Positions 43,898-54,034 of a stretch of 64,000 nucleotides of DNA are shown here, one piece after another. The notes below the pieces were generated by a model that saw only the letters and a program-made list of their open reading frames with translations, searched no databases and was not told the origin of the DNA. Both the position numbers and the translations under genes were made by a program. The stretch comes from JBBRHQ01 sp963720735 (GTDB lineage Bacteria > Actinomycetota > Thermoleophilia > Solirubrobacterales > 70-9). The first letter of the stretch is position 1; each line of letters begins with the position of its first letter. The DNA lies in contig CAVRGL010000001.1 in NCBI GenBank assembly GCA_963720735.1, forward strand, positions 1 through 64,000, given 5' to 3'.

Positions 43898-46362
43898 GTG
43901 AAGCGCTGGCTTTCGTCGCTCGTCGTAGCCGCCGTCGTCCTCGCCGCTCTGCCGGCTGCCGCAGCCGCTCACTGGGGGGATGGGCACGACAACAGCCGGG
44001 GGGACGTCGCCCGCTACATCCTGCCGCCCGGCAACTACGGGGGCATCCCCTTCACGACGAACTCGACCGACCAGCTGCCGCTCTACTCCGGCCTGACGCC
44101 GCTTCGCGACAACGTCACCAGTGATGACATCAACCGGCTCTACCTGCCCGAGAACTTCCAGCCGATCGGGCAGACGCACGAAGAGCAGACCGGGCGACCC
44201 GGCCTTCGACTGATCTACGACTCCTACGGAATCCCCCACATCTACGGCCAGACCCGGGCCGACGTCGACTTCGGCGCCGGCTGGGCGATCGCCCGGGACC
44301 GGTCCCTGCTGCTCGTCGCTCGGGCGCGGTCGCGGCGCGGGCCGCCGTCGCCGACATCCCCAACCTCAACGCCTTCAGCCTGGTGACCAGCGGCCAGACC
44401 TTCGTGCCCAGCGCCTCCACCGAGGCGCTCGTCACCCGCCAGCAGAAGCTCCTCGTCGACACCTACGGCGACAAGGGGCGACAGATCCTCGTCGACGCCC
44501 AGAACTACGCGGACGGAATCAACGCCTTCAACACCGCCCACAACCTCGGGCAGCCTCCGGCGACGGTCAACGACGTCATCGCGGTGACCGCCTTCATCGG
44601 CTCGATCTTCGGCGCCGGCGGCGGCGGCGAGGCCGCCAACGCGGACCTGCTGGCGAATCTGCAACAGCAGCTGGGAACGGTGAAGGGCTACAGGGCGTGG
44701 GACGACGTGATGCTCGCCGACGATCCGGAGGCGCCGACGACGATCGACAAGCGCTTCAACTATCCGGTCTTCACCGGCGGCGCCGTCAAGGGCTCGGTGG
44801 TGATCGACGCCAACTCGGTGCAGAGCATCGACCCAACCGTGCCGCCGGCCCAGGCGGAGGCGGCGCCTCCCCGCAAGCAGGCCTCCAACTTCCTGGTGAC
44901 CGCCCCGTGGCGATCGGCTTCCGGCGACTCCCAGGCGGTGATGGGCCCGCAGCTCGGCTACTACTACCCCGAGATCGTCTACCAGGAGGACCTGCACGGG
45001 CCCGGCATCAACGCCCAGGGAGTGGGCGTGCCGGGCCTCTCGATGTACCTCCTGATCGGGCGCACCAAGGACTACGCCTGGAGCCTCACCTCGGCCGGGC
45101 ATGACGTCCGCGACGTCTATGCCGAGCAGCTCTGCGAGCCCGACGGCTCGACCCCGACGCGGAACTCGGACCACTACCTGTTCAAGGGTCAGTGCATTCC
45201 CTACAAGGTCACCAACGCCGGCACCCTGAACGGCACCCCGGTGATCTACAACACCTCGATCCACGGCAACGTGTTCGCCACGGCGACGGTCCACGGCAAG
45301 CCCTACGCGCTCTCGCGGCGCCGCTCGACCTTCGGCCGCGACGGACTCAACCTGGCCGCGCTGAAGGACATGACCGAGGGCAAGGCGACCACACCACAGA
45401 AGTTCTGGGACACAGCCAACGAGTTCGGATTCACTTTCAACTGGGCCTACGTCTCCCGCAAAGCGACCGCCTACTTCAGCTCGGGATTCCTGCCGAAGCG
45501 TGCACCGCACCTCGACCGCCGACTGCCGACGCTCGGTAACGGCGATTACGAGTGGCGCGGCTACCTCAGCGAGAACGAGCACCCGCACGACGTCTTCGGG
45601 CCCGGCGGGCTGCTGCTCAACTGGAACAACCAGTCGGCGCCCGGCTTCATGCATGGTGACGACGAGCCATACGGATCCGTCCACCGAGTTGAGCTGTTCG
45701 ACAAGTGGCCGCGACGGCCCAAGGTCACCGACAACGTCGGGATCATGAACCGCGCCGCCACCGAGGACGTGCGCTCACCCGTCTGGCCGGTGGTCAGCAG
45801 GGTTCTGCACGGAGGACCGGCGCCCAGCGCCCGCGACCAGCAGGTCGTCGACATCCTCGACGACTGGGTCAACCGCGACGCGCCACGGCTCGACGCCAAC
45901 GGCGATGGCCTCTACGACGAGCCGGGCCCGGCGATCATGGACGCCGCCTGGCGACCGATGGCCAACGCGGTGATGTCGCCGGTGTTCACCGGCAGCCTGT
46001 TGGGCCACCTCAACAGCGTCCGCGACCTCGGCGGCCTCTCCGGTGAGTCCTACGTCGACAAGGACCTCCGCACGCTGCTGGGCGATCGGGTCCGGGGGCG
46101 CTTCAACCTCAACTACTGCGGAAACGGCTCGCTGACGGCGTGCCGCGCATCGCTTTGGGCGGCGGTCCACCAGGCCGACGAGGGCCTCGCCGCGCAGTTC
46201 GGGCCGGATCCGACCAAGTGGCTGAAGACGGCATCGAGGACCGGCTTCATCCCGGGTCTGCTGCCGAACACCTTCCCGACCACCAACCGCCCGACCTTCC
46301 AGCAGGTGATCCAGTTCCAGAACGACTGGGGCCACGGCGGCTGGTCGGGGTGGGGTCACTGA
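43898..46362 (+). pseudogene. Secreted penicillin-acylase-family Ntn hydrolase, frameshifted
   Basis: Starts at GTG 43898 with GGGAG upstream and a signal peptide ('LSSLVVAAVVLAALPAAAAA'). The alpha-chain region ('IYDSYGIPHIYGQTRADVDF', 'GWAIARDRSLLL') is in one frame; from about 44320 the protein continues in another ('AAVADIPNLNAFSLVTSGQT') to 46362. One base near 44310-44325 is missing. The predicted autocleavage serine is in 'ASNFLVTAPWRSASG' (codon 44884-44886), beginning the beta chain. Related enzymes cleave amides such as acyl-homoserine lactones and beta-lactams; substrate unknown. Otherwise complete (about 820 aa). Confidence 0.78.
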
Positions 46363-46386
46363 GGGGTCGGGTCGCCCCGAGGGCTG

Positions 46387-46887
46387 CTAGCCGAGTGAGA
46401 GACCGGCCCGCGCCAGGGTGGCGCGGATCTGCTCGATCGTCTTCGGCCCGACCCCGCTGATCGAGCGCAGCGTCCGCTCGTCGGCCGTGGCCAGCTGCTC
46501 CACCCGCCAGTAGCCGGCGTCGACCAAGGCCTTGCTCTGCGCGAACGGGAGGCCGGTCTCATGGATGTCGGACTCCCTCCAGCGCCGTCGCCATTCCGCC
46601 GAGCCCACCGGGACCCGGCGATCGTCCTCGGCGGGGCGCTCGACCAGGACCCAGCGCAGGCGAGGATCGTCGGGGTCCTCGACGTGGGCCCAGCGCTCAA
46701 GGTCGCGGAGCCCGCGGATCACCCGTGCGTAGCAGCTCCGCTCGACGTCGTGGCCGGGGATGCCGCCGTGATAGTGGAATATCTCGGCGCCGATGTGTCC
46801 CGGGCTCGGCCATGCCCCGGCCTCGATGCTGACCGGTGCATCGCGGATCTCCTCGCCGCAGTAATCACAGAAGGTCACGGTGGACAC
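46387..46887 (-). CDS. Helix-hairpin-helix protein with N-terminal CxxC
   Basis: 166 aa from GTG 46887 (AAGG nine bases upstream); the longer frame upstream has no coding character. The N terminus 'TFCDYCGEEI' and a later Cys could bind zinc. The middle is rich in charged residues. The last ~60 residues end in a helix-hairpin-helix, 'LRSISGVGPKTIEQIRATLA', a non-specific DNA-binding motif also used in SAM-domain-like folds. Function unknown. Confidence 0.62.
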   Translation of the reverse strand: MSTVTFCDYCGEEIRDAPVSIEAGAWPSPGHIGAEIFHYHGGIPGHDVERSCYARVIRGLRDLERWAHVEDPDDPRLRWVLVERPAEDDRRVPVGSAEWRRRWRESDIHETGLPFAQSKALVDAGYWRVEQLATADERTLRSISGVGPKTIEQIRATLARAGLSLG

Positions 46888-46999
46888 AAGGCGCCTTTTC
46901 GACCCCGCCGTACCCGTCGCGAACGCGTTGAAACCCGCCCGCCGTGCGCAAATTTCGCGGTCGATGAATGGAGGCCGCGCGGCCGGGTAGACGGCAGCC

Positions 47000-47236
47000 A
47001 TGAACAAGTTCGACGTGTTGATACGGGACCACCTCGACGAGCTCGGGTCCGCCCGGCTCGAGGCCGCCGGGATGCCCGTGACTCGGGCGGGCGAGGATGA
47101 CGCTCCCAGCAGGGCCCACCGCCCGACCACGATGGTCCGGGTGTCAGCCCAGAGCGAGCCGATGGCCCGCGCCCAGGTCGCCGCGGTCCTCGGGACGACC
47201 GGAGAGGAGCTTCGCGTCTACCACTCACCCGAGTAG
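47000..47236 (+). CDS. Small hypothetical protein
   Basis: 78 aa, 'MNKFDVLIRDHLDELGSARL' then a polar linker and 'TTMVRVSAQSEPMARAQVAA' with 'GEELRVYHS' at the end. Two beta strands framing a helix are likely. Not recognised. Precedes another protein of similar size by 86 bases and is divergent from the HhH gene. Confidence 0.5.
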   Translation: MNKFDVLIRDHLDELGSARLEAAGMPVTRAGEDDAPSRAHRPTTMVRVSAQSEPMARAQVAAVLGTTGEELRVYHSPE

Positions 47237-47322
47237 CGGCGCGCTCTCGGCGAGGACGAGAAAAGTACGAACCGGGTAAAGGTCCGGGCTGCCCCGTCGA
47301 GAACCCGGGTAGGAGGATTCCG

Positions 47323-47562
47323 ATGGCGAGATTCATGGTTCCGGTGAGATGCTTCGAGGGCGCGATTGACGCGCTGAGCCGCAGCGGCCTGCAGGCGGGC
47401 CCGCCGATGGCCTGGATCGCCTCCGGCAGCAGCGCCTGGGTCGCCTATCCGGTCTTCGTCGAGGCCGACAGCGAGACCGAGGCCGGGCACAGGGTCCGCG
47501 CGCTGCTTCCCCTGGTCGGCTACGAGGTGGCCGAGCCCGAGCGCCTGCCGCGCGCCGCCTGA
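47323..47562 (+). CDS. Small hypothetical protein
   Basis: 79 aa: 'MARFMVPVRCFEGAIDALSR', 'WVAYPVFVEADSETEAGHRV' and 'LLPLVGYEVAEPERLP'. GTAGGAGG lies 7 bases upstream of ATG 47323, so it is likely translated. The pattern of strand, helix, strand, helix suggests a ferredoxin-like half. No family recognised. Confidence 0.58.
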   Translation: MARFMVPVRCFEGAIDALSRSGLQAGPPMAWIASGSSAWVAYPVFVEADSETEAGHRVRALLPLVGYEVAEPERLPRAA

Positions 47563-47647
47563 ACGGCGATCCGCCAGCTCTCAAGTCGACGGGTGTTCGG
47601 GTCCGATTTCGCTCCCCGAGCGGGAAACAAATCTATAGTGGCCGGGG

Positions 47648-48907
47648 ATGCGTCGCTTTGGGGGGTCGATACTCGCGCTCGTCTTCTTGCTCGTTCCAGC
47701 GAGCGGCGCGTCGGCAGCGATCAGTTTCGCCAAGCATCCGATCTCGATGGGCGGAAACCCCTCGAGCGTCGCGATCGGCAACCTGGACGGGAAGAAAGGG
47801 CCCGACCTCGTAGCCGCCCTCTATGAGGGCTCGGTGTCGGTCCGCCTCAACCGCGGCAACGGGACCTTCGGCGCCGCCAAGCTCTATCCGACCGGCTGCC
47901 CCACCTACCAGGTCGAGCTCGGCGACGTGACCAGCAACGGGACCGACCTGAAGCGGGACGGCAAGCTCGACGCCACCGTCCTCTGCGAGGCGAACGCCGG
48001 GGACGTCAAGTACATGGGGCGCCTGCGGGGCAAGGGCAACGGCGCCCTCGGCCCGATGGTGCCCAGCGGTGGCCTAAACCCCGGTGCGTTTTGGATCAAC
48101 GGCGAGGCCCAGAACTTCACCCTTGCCCGTATGCGCAAGTCCGGCCCACCGGTGCTGATCCTGCCGCGCTCCGGCTCGATCCTCGGTCCTCCTCCCTACT
48201 ACATCCGCCAGTACTACAACGAGCTCTGCGCCAGCTATGACTGGGCGACGCTCGACTGCCTCCCCTTCCCAGGCGGCAAGTGGCCGAGCGTCGCCGCCCC
48301 GATCATCTCCAGCGACGTCAGCGGCGGCGGCCTCGAAGAGGTGATCACCAGGGGCGGCGCCAAGGGGCTGCTGGTCTTCGGGGTGGAATCCGGCCACTGG
48401 GCGGTCTCGACCCGCGATTTCGGGCCGATCCCGGCGGACACCGAGATCACCGACGTGGCAACGGGGGACCTCGGCTCCGACGGACACCCCGACATCATCA
48501 CCTCGGCCAGCGCCACGGGCGCGGTTCCCGGCCACTCGCGTTTCGGCCGGGTCAGCATCCTCCCCGGCACTTCCAGGGGCATCCCCAACCAGAAGGCGAA
48601 GACCTTCAAGTCGGCAGCCGGGACCTTCAGCGTCGCGGTGGCCGATTTCGACCGCGACGGGAAGCGTGACCTGATCGGCAGCAGGTGGATCTACGACGGC
48701 AGCAAGGCGACCGCGGCGGTCTTCGTGCAACGCGGAAACGGCGCCGACAAGCTCAGCCCCCCGAGGATCGTGCCGCTGGCGACCACCAATTCGTTCAGCC
48801 GTGCGCCGATCCGCGTCGCCGACCTCGACTCTGACGGCAGGCCCGACGCGGTTGCGGTAGCCAACCTCCAGCTCCAGGTCCTGCTCGACCGCTCCAAGCG
48901 CCCGTAG
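47648..48907 (+). CDS. Secreted FG-GAP/VCBS repeat protein
   Basis: 419 aa with signal peptide ('GGSILALVFLLVPASGASAA'). About five to six repeats of the FG-GAP/VCBS type with calcium-binding loops such as 'VAIGNLDGKKGPDLVAALYE', 'VAVADFDRDGKRDLIG' and 'IRVADLDSDGRPDAVAVAN'. A beta-propeller is likely, with binding rather than enzymatic activity. Extracellular. The gene is intact. Confidence 0.8.
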   Translation: MRRFGGSILALVFLLVPASGASAAISFAKHPISMGGNPSSVAIGNLDGKKGPDLVAALYEGSVSVRLNRGNGTFGAAKLYPTGCPTYQVELGDVTSNGTDLKRDGKLDATVLCEANAGDVKYMGRLRGKGNGALGPMVPSGGLNPGAFWINGEAQNFTLARMRKSGPPVLILPRSGSILGPPPYYIRQYYNELCASYDWATLDCLPFPGGKWPSVAAPIISSDVSGGGLEEVITRGGAKGLLVFGVESGHWAVSTRDFGPIPADTEITDVATGDLGSDGHPDIITSASATGAVPGHSRFGRVSILPGTSRGIPNQKAKTFKSAAGTFSVAVADFDRDGKRDLIGSRWIYDGSKATAAVFVQRGNGADKLSPPRIVPLATTNSFSRAPIRVADLDSDGRPDAVAVANLQLQVLLDRSKRP

Positions 48908-48913
48908 GCGGGG

Positions 48914-49138
48914 CTACTCGGCCAGATCGGCGCTCGCCGCGAACTGGAAACCGCAGCGCGGGCAATCGCCGGCCCCCCTCGCGACGCGCTCGGCGCAGAT
49001 CGGGCAGGTCATCTTCGCGCCCCGCTTGACAAGCAGGACGGCAACCAGGATGACGACCGCGAGCCCGGCCAGACCGGTGACGATCGCCGGTTCGAGCACC
49101 GCCAGTGACGTCAATGAAGCATCAACCCCGCCGAGCAT
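48914..49138 (-). CDS. Membrane-anchored zinc-ribbon protein
   Basis: 74 aa. One helix ('AIVTGLAGLAVVILVAVLLV') and a C-terminal zinc ribbon with CPIC and CPRC pairs. Small proteins of this kind are common and have no assigned function. Ends 7 bases from the convergent VCBS gene. Confidence 0.7.
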   Translation of the reverse strand: MLGGVDASLTSLAVLEPAIVTGLAGLAVVILVAVLLVKRGAKMTCPICAERVARGAGDCPRCGFQFAASADLAE

Positions 49139-49207
49139 CTGCGGCGATCCTATCCGGGATACCGGGGATCTGTGGGGGGTCGGTTTCCTACCGGGTCTTA
49201 CCGGGTC

Positions 49208-50167
49208 TTACCTTCCGCGCCAGCGGTGCCGTGTCGTTCGCACGACCCCGCGAATCGCTTTCGTGACCAGTCCTGGCTGGTCGAGCTGTATGTAGTGGCC
49301 GCTCTTGGAGGCGATCACATGCCGCGCCGTCCCGACCAAAGCGGCCAACCGGTTCTGCGACTTCTGAAACGCCTTCCCCAGCGCCTCGAGTGGCCAGTCC
49401 TCGGGGAAGCCGAACGGGTTCGGTAGGTCTCGTGAGTGCTCGAGGACGACGAGGGGCATTGGGCGCAGCGGGGTATCCGCCTGCGCCTGGCGAACCTGGG
49501 CAGCACTTGCTTCGAGGTCGAGCCGTTCCCGTGCGGCGTAGTCCTCCAGCCCCGGTGGAGGTGGTGGGTTGAGCGCGGCCTCATATTGCATCGGGGTGAG
49601 CAGCCGTTTGTAGGCTGCGGCGAACCACTCGGTCTGAGCGTCGACCGAGATCAGCCCGGCGACGGCCCGCGGATACGTCGTTGCGTAGAGACGAGCCACC
49701 ATGCCGCCAAACGAGTGTCCGGCCAGGACGTAGGGGCCGGGGAGATCTGCGGCCTTCAGCAGAGCGTGCAGATCGCGAACGATGTCCAGCGCGGTCCTGG
49801 GCATCGCCACGGGATCGCTTCGGCTCAGCTCGTGGGGAAGCAGGTAGGTTCCGGGTCGGTCGTACGCGCAAACGCGGGTGAAACCCGCCACGGCAGGGAG
49901 AACCGCCTGTTTGGGCCCCGAAGGCGGCAACCTCCAGATCTTCCCGAGATCGCCGGTGCCGGCTTCGAGGATCACGGTGGGGCGGCCCCTGCCGCGACAC
50001 TCGAGGAAGATCCGGCGGCCGCCGCGAATCGCAACGCGCCCCTTGAAGCGGCCAGGACCCGCAGGGGTGGTTGCCGGGGCCCCTGCGCGCCCGCCCGCCT
50101 CAGCGGTCTGACTCGCAGTCCCGCCGAGCAGGGTGAGGGCCCCAGCGGCGAGCAGGCACAGCATCAC
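49208..50167 (-). CDS. Secreted alpha/beta hydrolase
   Basis: 319 aa with a signal peptide at the N terminus ('MMLCLLAAGALTLLGG'). Nucleophile Ser152 lies in 'LAGHSFGGMVARLYA', oxyanion region 'ILEAGTGDLG', with 'RPGTYLL' and a likely catalytic His in 'SGHYIQLDQPG'. Lipase/esterase-like; substrate unknown. It is divergent from the MMPL gene with 143 bases between them, which contain a repeat operator-like element. Confidence 0.82.
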   Translation of the reverse strand: MMLCLLAAGALTLLGGTASQTAEAGGRAGAPATTPAGPGRFKGRVAIRGGRRIFLECRGRGRPTVILEAGTGDLGKIWRLPPSGPKQAVLPAVAGFTRVCAYDRPGTYLLPHELSRSDPVAMPRTALDIVRDLHALLKAADLPGPYVLAGHSFGGMVARLYATTYPRAVAGLISVDAQTEWFAAAYKRLLTPMQYEAALNPPPPPGLEDYAARERLDLEASAAQVRQAQADTPLRPMPLVVLEHSRDLPNPFGFPEDWPLEALGKAFQKSQNRLAALVGTARHVIASKSGHYIQLDQPGLVTKAIRGVVRTTRHRWRGR

Positions 50168-50240
50168 CAGCGCCGGCCGCGTCGGGTCCCCCCTGGGTCG
50201 AAGTCGCCGTCTCCCCCTGATCGGCCCACTCTACTGCGGC

Positions 50241-50280
50241 GGTGCTCGCATCGTTTAGGCGATGCTCGCATGGGTTAGTG
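50241..50280. promoter_or_regulatory. Tandem 20-bp repeat and palindrome, operator-like
   Basis: Two 20-base copies in exact tandem (50241-50260 and 50261-50280), 15 of 20 identical, core TGCTCGCAT. A perfect inverted repeat GCATCG/CGATGC (50248-50253 with 50260-50265, 6-base spacer) spans the join. Lies 31 bases before the MMPL start, in the divergent gap; the form fits a dimeric repressor site. Confidence 0.5.
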
Positions 50281-50310
50281 TCCAAGGCACCAGTCCACGT
50301 GGAGGTCGCC

Positions 50311-52601
50311 ATGCCGGAACCTCGTCCCCGAGTCGAAGACCTGACCCGTGAAAGCACGCCCCGCGGGGTGGCCAGCCGGGCTGGCGTCTGGAGCGCCAAG
50401 CACCGCAAGACCGCCATCTGGGGGTGGCTTGCCTTCGTTGTCGTTGCCTTCATGGTCGGCGGCGCAGCCGGGACCAAGACCCTGGAGCACACCCAGACCG
50501 GGGTCGGGGAGTCCGGACGGGCCGATCAGGCAATCGCGGATGCCGCTCCGGAGCACGCCCAGGAGATGGTGCTGATCCAGAGCAGCACCGCAACCGCCGG
50601 GATCCCGCCTTCCGAGCGGTGGCGGTAGACGTGCACCGGCGGCTTGCGGCGCTGCCAGATACCCAGAGCTTCGAGAGCCCGCTGGCCCCGGCGAACGCGA
50701 GCCAGATCTCGAGCGACGGGCACTCGGCTCTTCTTCGCTTCCAGATAGCCGGCAACGACACCGAGGTAATGGACCGGGTCAAGCCGGCCGTTCAGGCGGT
50801 CGCCGCCGTGCAGCAGGCGCATCCGGGCTTCACGCTCGGCGAGTTCGGCGACGCCAGCACCCAGCAGCAGATCAACAAGGTCGTTCAGGACGATTTCGGC
50901 AAGGCCCTGATCACGTCTCTGCCCGTCACCCTGATCATCCTGCTGATCGCCTTCGGGGCGCTGGTCGCCGCCGGGGTGCCGCTGCTGCTCGCGCTGACAG
51001 CGGTTATCGCCACGATCGGCATCATGGGCCCGCTGAGCCACGTCATCGGCGGAGTCGACAACTCGATCAACGAGGTGATCCTGCTGATCGGCCTCGCTGT
51101 GGGCGTGGATTACTCGATGTTCTATCTGCGGCGCGAGCGCGAGGAGCGGGAGGACGGCCGAAGCGAGGAGGCGGCGCTCGCCGCCGCCGCGGCGACCTCG
51201 GGCCGTGCGGTGATGGTCTCCGGCTTCACGGTGATGATCGCCATGGCCGGGATGTATCTGGCGGGGACGCCGACGTTCGAATCGTTTGCCACCGGCACGA
51301 TCCTCGTCGTCGCCGTGGCATGGTGGGCTCGCTGACCGTGCTGCCGGCGATCCTGTCCTGGCTCGGGGACCGGGTGGAGAAGGGCGGCGTACCGATCCTC
51401 AAGCACCATCCATGGAAAGCAGACGAGAGCCGCGTGTGGTCGCCGATTCTCGACCCGGTTCTCCGCCATCCGGTGATCTCCCTCGTCCTGTGCGCGGGCC
51501 TGCTGGTCTTCCTCGCGCTGCCGGCGTTCCGCCTGCACACCGCGAACGAGAGCGTCGAGTCGCTGCCCCAGGACGTCGCCTCGATCCAGACGTACAACCG
51601 GATGCAGAAGGTCTTCCCGGGGGGTGGAATTCCCGCCGTGGTCGTGGTCAGCTCTCCGAACGGGGCTACGCCGCAGGTCAGGCGGGGGATAGCCGCCATG
51701 GTGGCGCGGGCGAAGGCCAGCTCGCTGTTCCAGCCTCCGATCACCCTCGACACCTTTCCCGACCGCAGCGTCGTCCAGGTGAACATCCCGATCGTGGGCA
51801 ATGGCACCGACTCGAGGTCGAATGCCGCGCTGGCCGAGCTGCGCGACAGCATCGTCCCGGCAACGATCGGGGCCGTGCCGGGTGTCAGCGCCGACGTGAC
51901 CGGCTTCACGGCCGAATCGAAGGACTTCAAGGACACCACCAAGTCACACGCTCCCGCTCGTCTTCGCCTTCGTCCTGACGGCGGCGTTCCTGCTGCTGCT
52001 GTTCACCTTCCGCTCGATCGTCATCCCGATCAAGGCGATCATCCTCAACCTGCTGTCGGTTGGGGCCGCCTACGGGGTGATCGTCTGGATCTTCCAGGAC
52101 GGCCACCTCCAGTCGTTCCTGGGCTTCCACTCGACCGGCGCGATCATCTCCTGGATGCCGCTGTTCCTCTTCGTCGTCCTCTTCGGCCTCTCGATGGACT
52201 ACCACGTCTTCATCCTCACCCGAATCCGCGAGGCCTACGACCGCGGCATGCCGACCGATGAGGCCGTCTCGCACGGGATCAAGACCACGGCCGGCGTGGT
52301 GACCAGCGCCGCCGTCGTCATGGTCGCGGTCTTCGCCGTGTTCGCGACGTTGTCGCTGGTCTTCTTCAAGGAGCTGGGCGTCGGGCTCGGCGTCGCGGTG
52401 CTGATCGACGCCACCCTGGTGCGCGCTGTCCTCCTGCCCGCATCGATGAAGCTGCTCGGTGACTGGAACTGGTACCTGCCGCGCTGGCTCGAATGGCTTC
52501 CGCGCATCGGCCCGGTTGGCGCCCCCGCGTTGCCGCCGGCGCAGGGAAAGGTGGGCGAGGGCCTTACGGCCCTGGCCCCGAATCCCCGGCACGCCAAGTA
52601 G
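50311..52601 (+). pseudogene. MMPL/RND-family transporter, broken by three frameshifts
   Basis: ATG 50311 with GGAGG upstream. Four fragments in successive frames make one ~760-aa MMPL protein. First piece is 'RKTAIWGWLAFVVVAFMVGG'. From about 50595 comes 'VAVDVHRRLAALPDTQSF' through 'VGVDYSMFYLRREREE'. From about 51318 'MVGSLTVLPAILSWLGDRVE'. From about 51955 'LVFAFVLTAAFLLLLFTFRS' with 'GLSMDYHVFILTRIREAYDR' to 52601. The two 'GxxxDY' helices are the proton-relay signature. Three single-base losses are needed. Such pumps export lipids or drugs. Confidence 0.82.
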
Positions 52602-52643
52602 GACAAACAAGAAGCGGGTGAACCGACAACCTCGCTCGGGATC

Positions 52644-53012
52644 GTGCGGCTGCGTCGGGCCTACGAGGCCTTCAACAGAGGGGACTTTGACGGGGCCCTC
52701 ACGTTCGCGCATCCCGATGTCGAGGTTCCCAGGGGGCGATCTGACCCATATAGGGGCATCGAGAAGTTCCGCGCCTGGATGGAACCCGACGCGTTCGAGG
52801 AGCAGCTGCTCGAACCGCTGGAGTTCATCGTCTCGGGCAACGAGATCAGCGTCAGACAACGCATGAGCCCGCGGGGCATCGAGTGGAATCGAGTTGGAAG
52901 GTCCTCACCTGGACCCTGTGGACCCTCGACGAAGACGGCCTGGCCACGCGGGTGGAGTCGTACGGATCAGGAGGAGGCCGAGGCCCGCGAGGCCGCCGGG
53001 CTGTTGGAGTAG
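52644..53012 (+). pseudogene. SnoaL-like gene, frameshifted
   Basis: Begins near GTG 52644 with 'RRAYEAFNRGDFDGALTFAH' and 'PLEFIVSGNEISVRQRM'. 'SSWKVLTWTLWTLDEDGLAT' continues in a second frame from about 52880, and 'EEAEAREAAGLLE' returns in the first. Two single-base changes repair it. The usual 'MSQENVE' opening has degenerated. It lies 42 bases after the MMPL gene on +. Confidence 0.7.
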
Positions 53013-53128
53013 GCCTGGAGCCGAGGCAAGGGGCCGACTGTGCGCTCAGTTCGGGCGGACCCGGTCGGGCGGCGTCGGCGGGCAGAACTCAGCAGGCAGA
53101 TTCCGGAATGGCTGCGGTGATCGGGTCC

Positions 53129-53509
53129 CTACTCCGATAGCCCGGCGGCTTCGAGGCCCTCGGAGTGGCTTCGAAAATCCCGAAAACGGATGGCCCCTCC
53201 GCCGCGAACGGTGACGAGCTGCGCGATCTCTCCGCTGACATCCAACCCCGTGGTTCGTCCGGTTCCGGTGATTTCCCCGAGGGCGAGCACGGAGTCCCCG
53301 AGATCACGAATCTCGTCAAATCGAATCTTCAGCTGCATGTCTCCCTTGAAGCTCTCCCAAGCACGCCGCGCTCCGGCATGCCCGCAAAACACCTCCATCA
53401 GTGCAAACCACTCGATCTCTGGATCGAAGCCGTCGATCCAGAGATCGAAGTCGTCACGGTTCCAAGCCTCGAAGCCCCGCTTGAACTTCTCCACGTTCTC
53501 CTGCGACAT
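53129..53509 (-). CDS. SnoaL/NTF2-like protein
   Basis: 126 aa, 'MSQENVEKFKRGFEAWNRDD', central 'KIRFDEIRDLGDSVLALGEI', ending 'GLEAAGLSE'. It begins 3 bases after the stop of the next gene in the array, whose last codons GGAG form the Shine-Dalgarno. Intact member of the tandem - strand set. Confidence 0.87.
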   Translation of the reverse strand: MSQENVEKFKRGFEAWNRDDFDLWIDGFDPEIEWFALMEVFCGHAGARRAWESFKGDMQLKIRFDEIRDLGDSVLALGEITGTGRTTGLDVSGEIAQLVTVRGGGAIRFRDFRSHSEGLEAAGLSE

Positions 53510-53512
53510 CGC

Positions 53513-53911
53513 CTACTCCGACAGCCCGGCGGCTTCGAGGGCAACTGCTCGGCTGACATGAACCTCAAGGCGCACCGCTTTCCCATCGCGCATCGTCCAG
53601 ACATGCCCGCCGTGCAACTCCACACGAACGCCGCTGGTTCGGCCGGTGCCGGTCATGTGGTAGGTCGCGACGATGCGGTCACCGGCGGGGATCAGGTCCT
53701 CCAGCTCGAATCGGAGCTCCCGCCAGCTGTCGAGCCAGCCTCGAAATCCCCGTCCCAACTCTTTGATGCCGGTGTAGACACCGGGGTCGGGGAGGCTGTC
53801 GCCGAGAACGAAAACGATCGCAGGGTCGTAAACGGCGACGCTCCAGAACTCCCCGCGAGCCCACTCGTCGTAGACGCCTCGTAGTGTCTCAATGTCCTCT
53901 TGCTGCGACAT
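53513..53911 (-). CDS. SnoaL/NTF2-like protein
   Basis: 132 aa, 'MSQQEDIETLRGVYDEWARG', 'FELEDLIPAGDRIVATYHMT', ending 'ALEAAGLSE'. Intact; the GAG codon and stop (GGAGTAG) provide the ribosome-binding site of the next gene. The 123 bases upstream (53912-54034) show no gene. Confidence 0.87.
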   Translation of the reverse strand: MSQQEDIETLRGVYDEWARGEFWSVAVYDPAIVFVLGDSLPDPGVYTGIKELGRGFRGWLDSWRELRFELEDLIPAGDRIVATYHMTGTGRTSGVRVELHGGHVWTMRDGKAVRLEVHVSRAVALEAAGLSE

Positions 53912-54034
53912 CGCCCGCGCAGTATCTCGCGCCGAGGGCGGGAGGCAATCGGCGCGTGTTTCAAGACCGCCGGGAGATCTTGCCGTGGTCTTTACGGGAT
54001 TGAGCGACCCGGCCTGACGGCGGAGATCGTGTCG

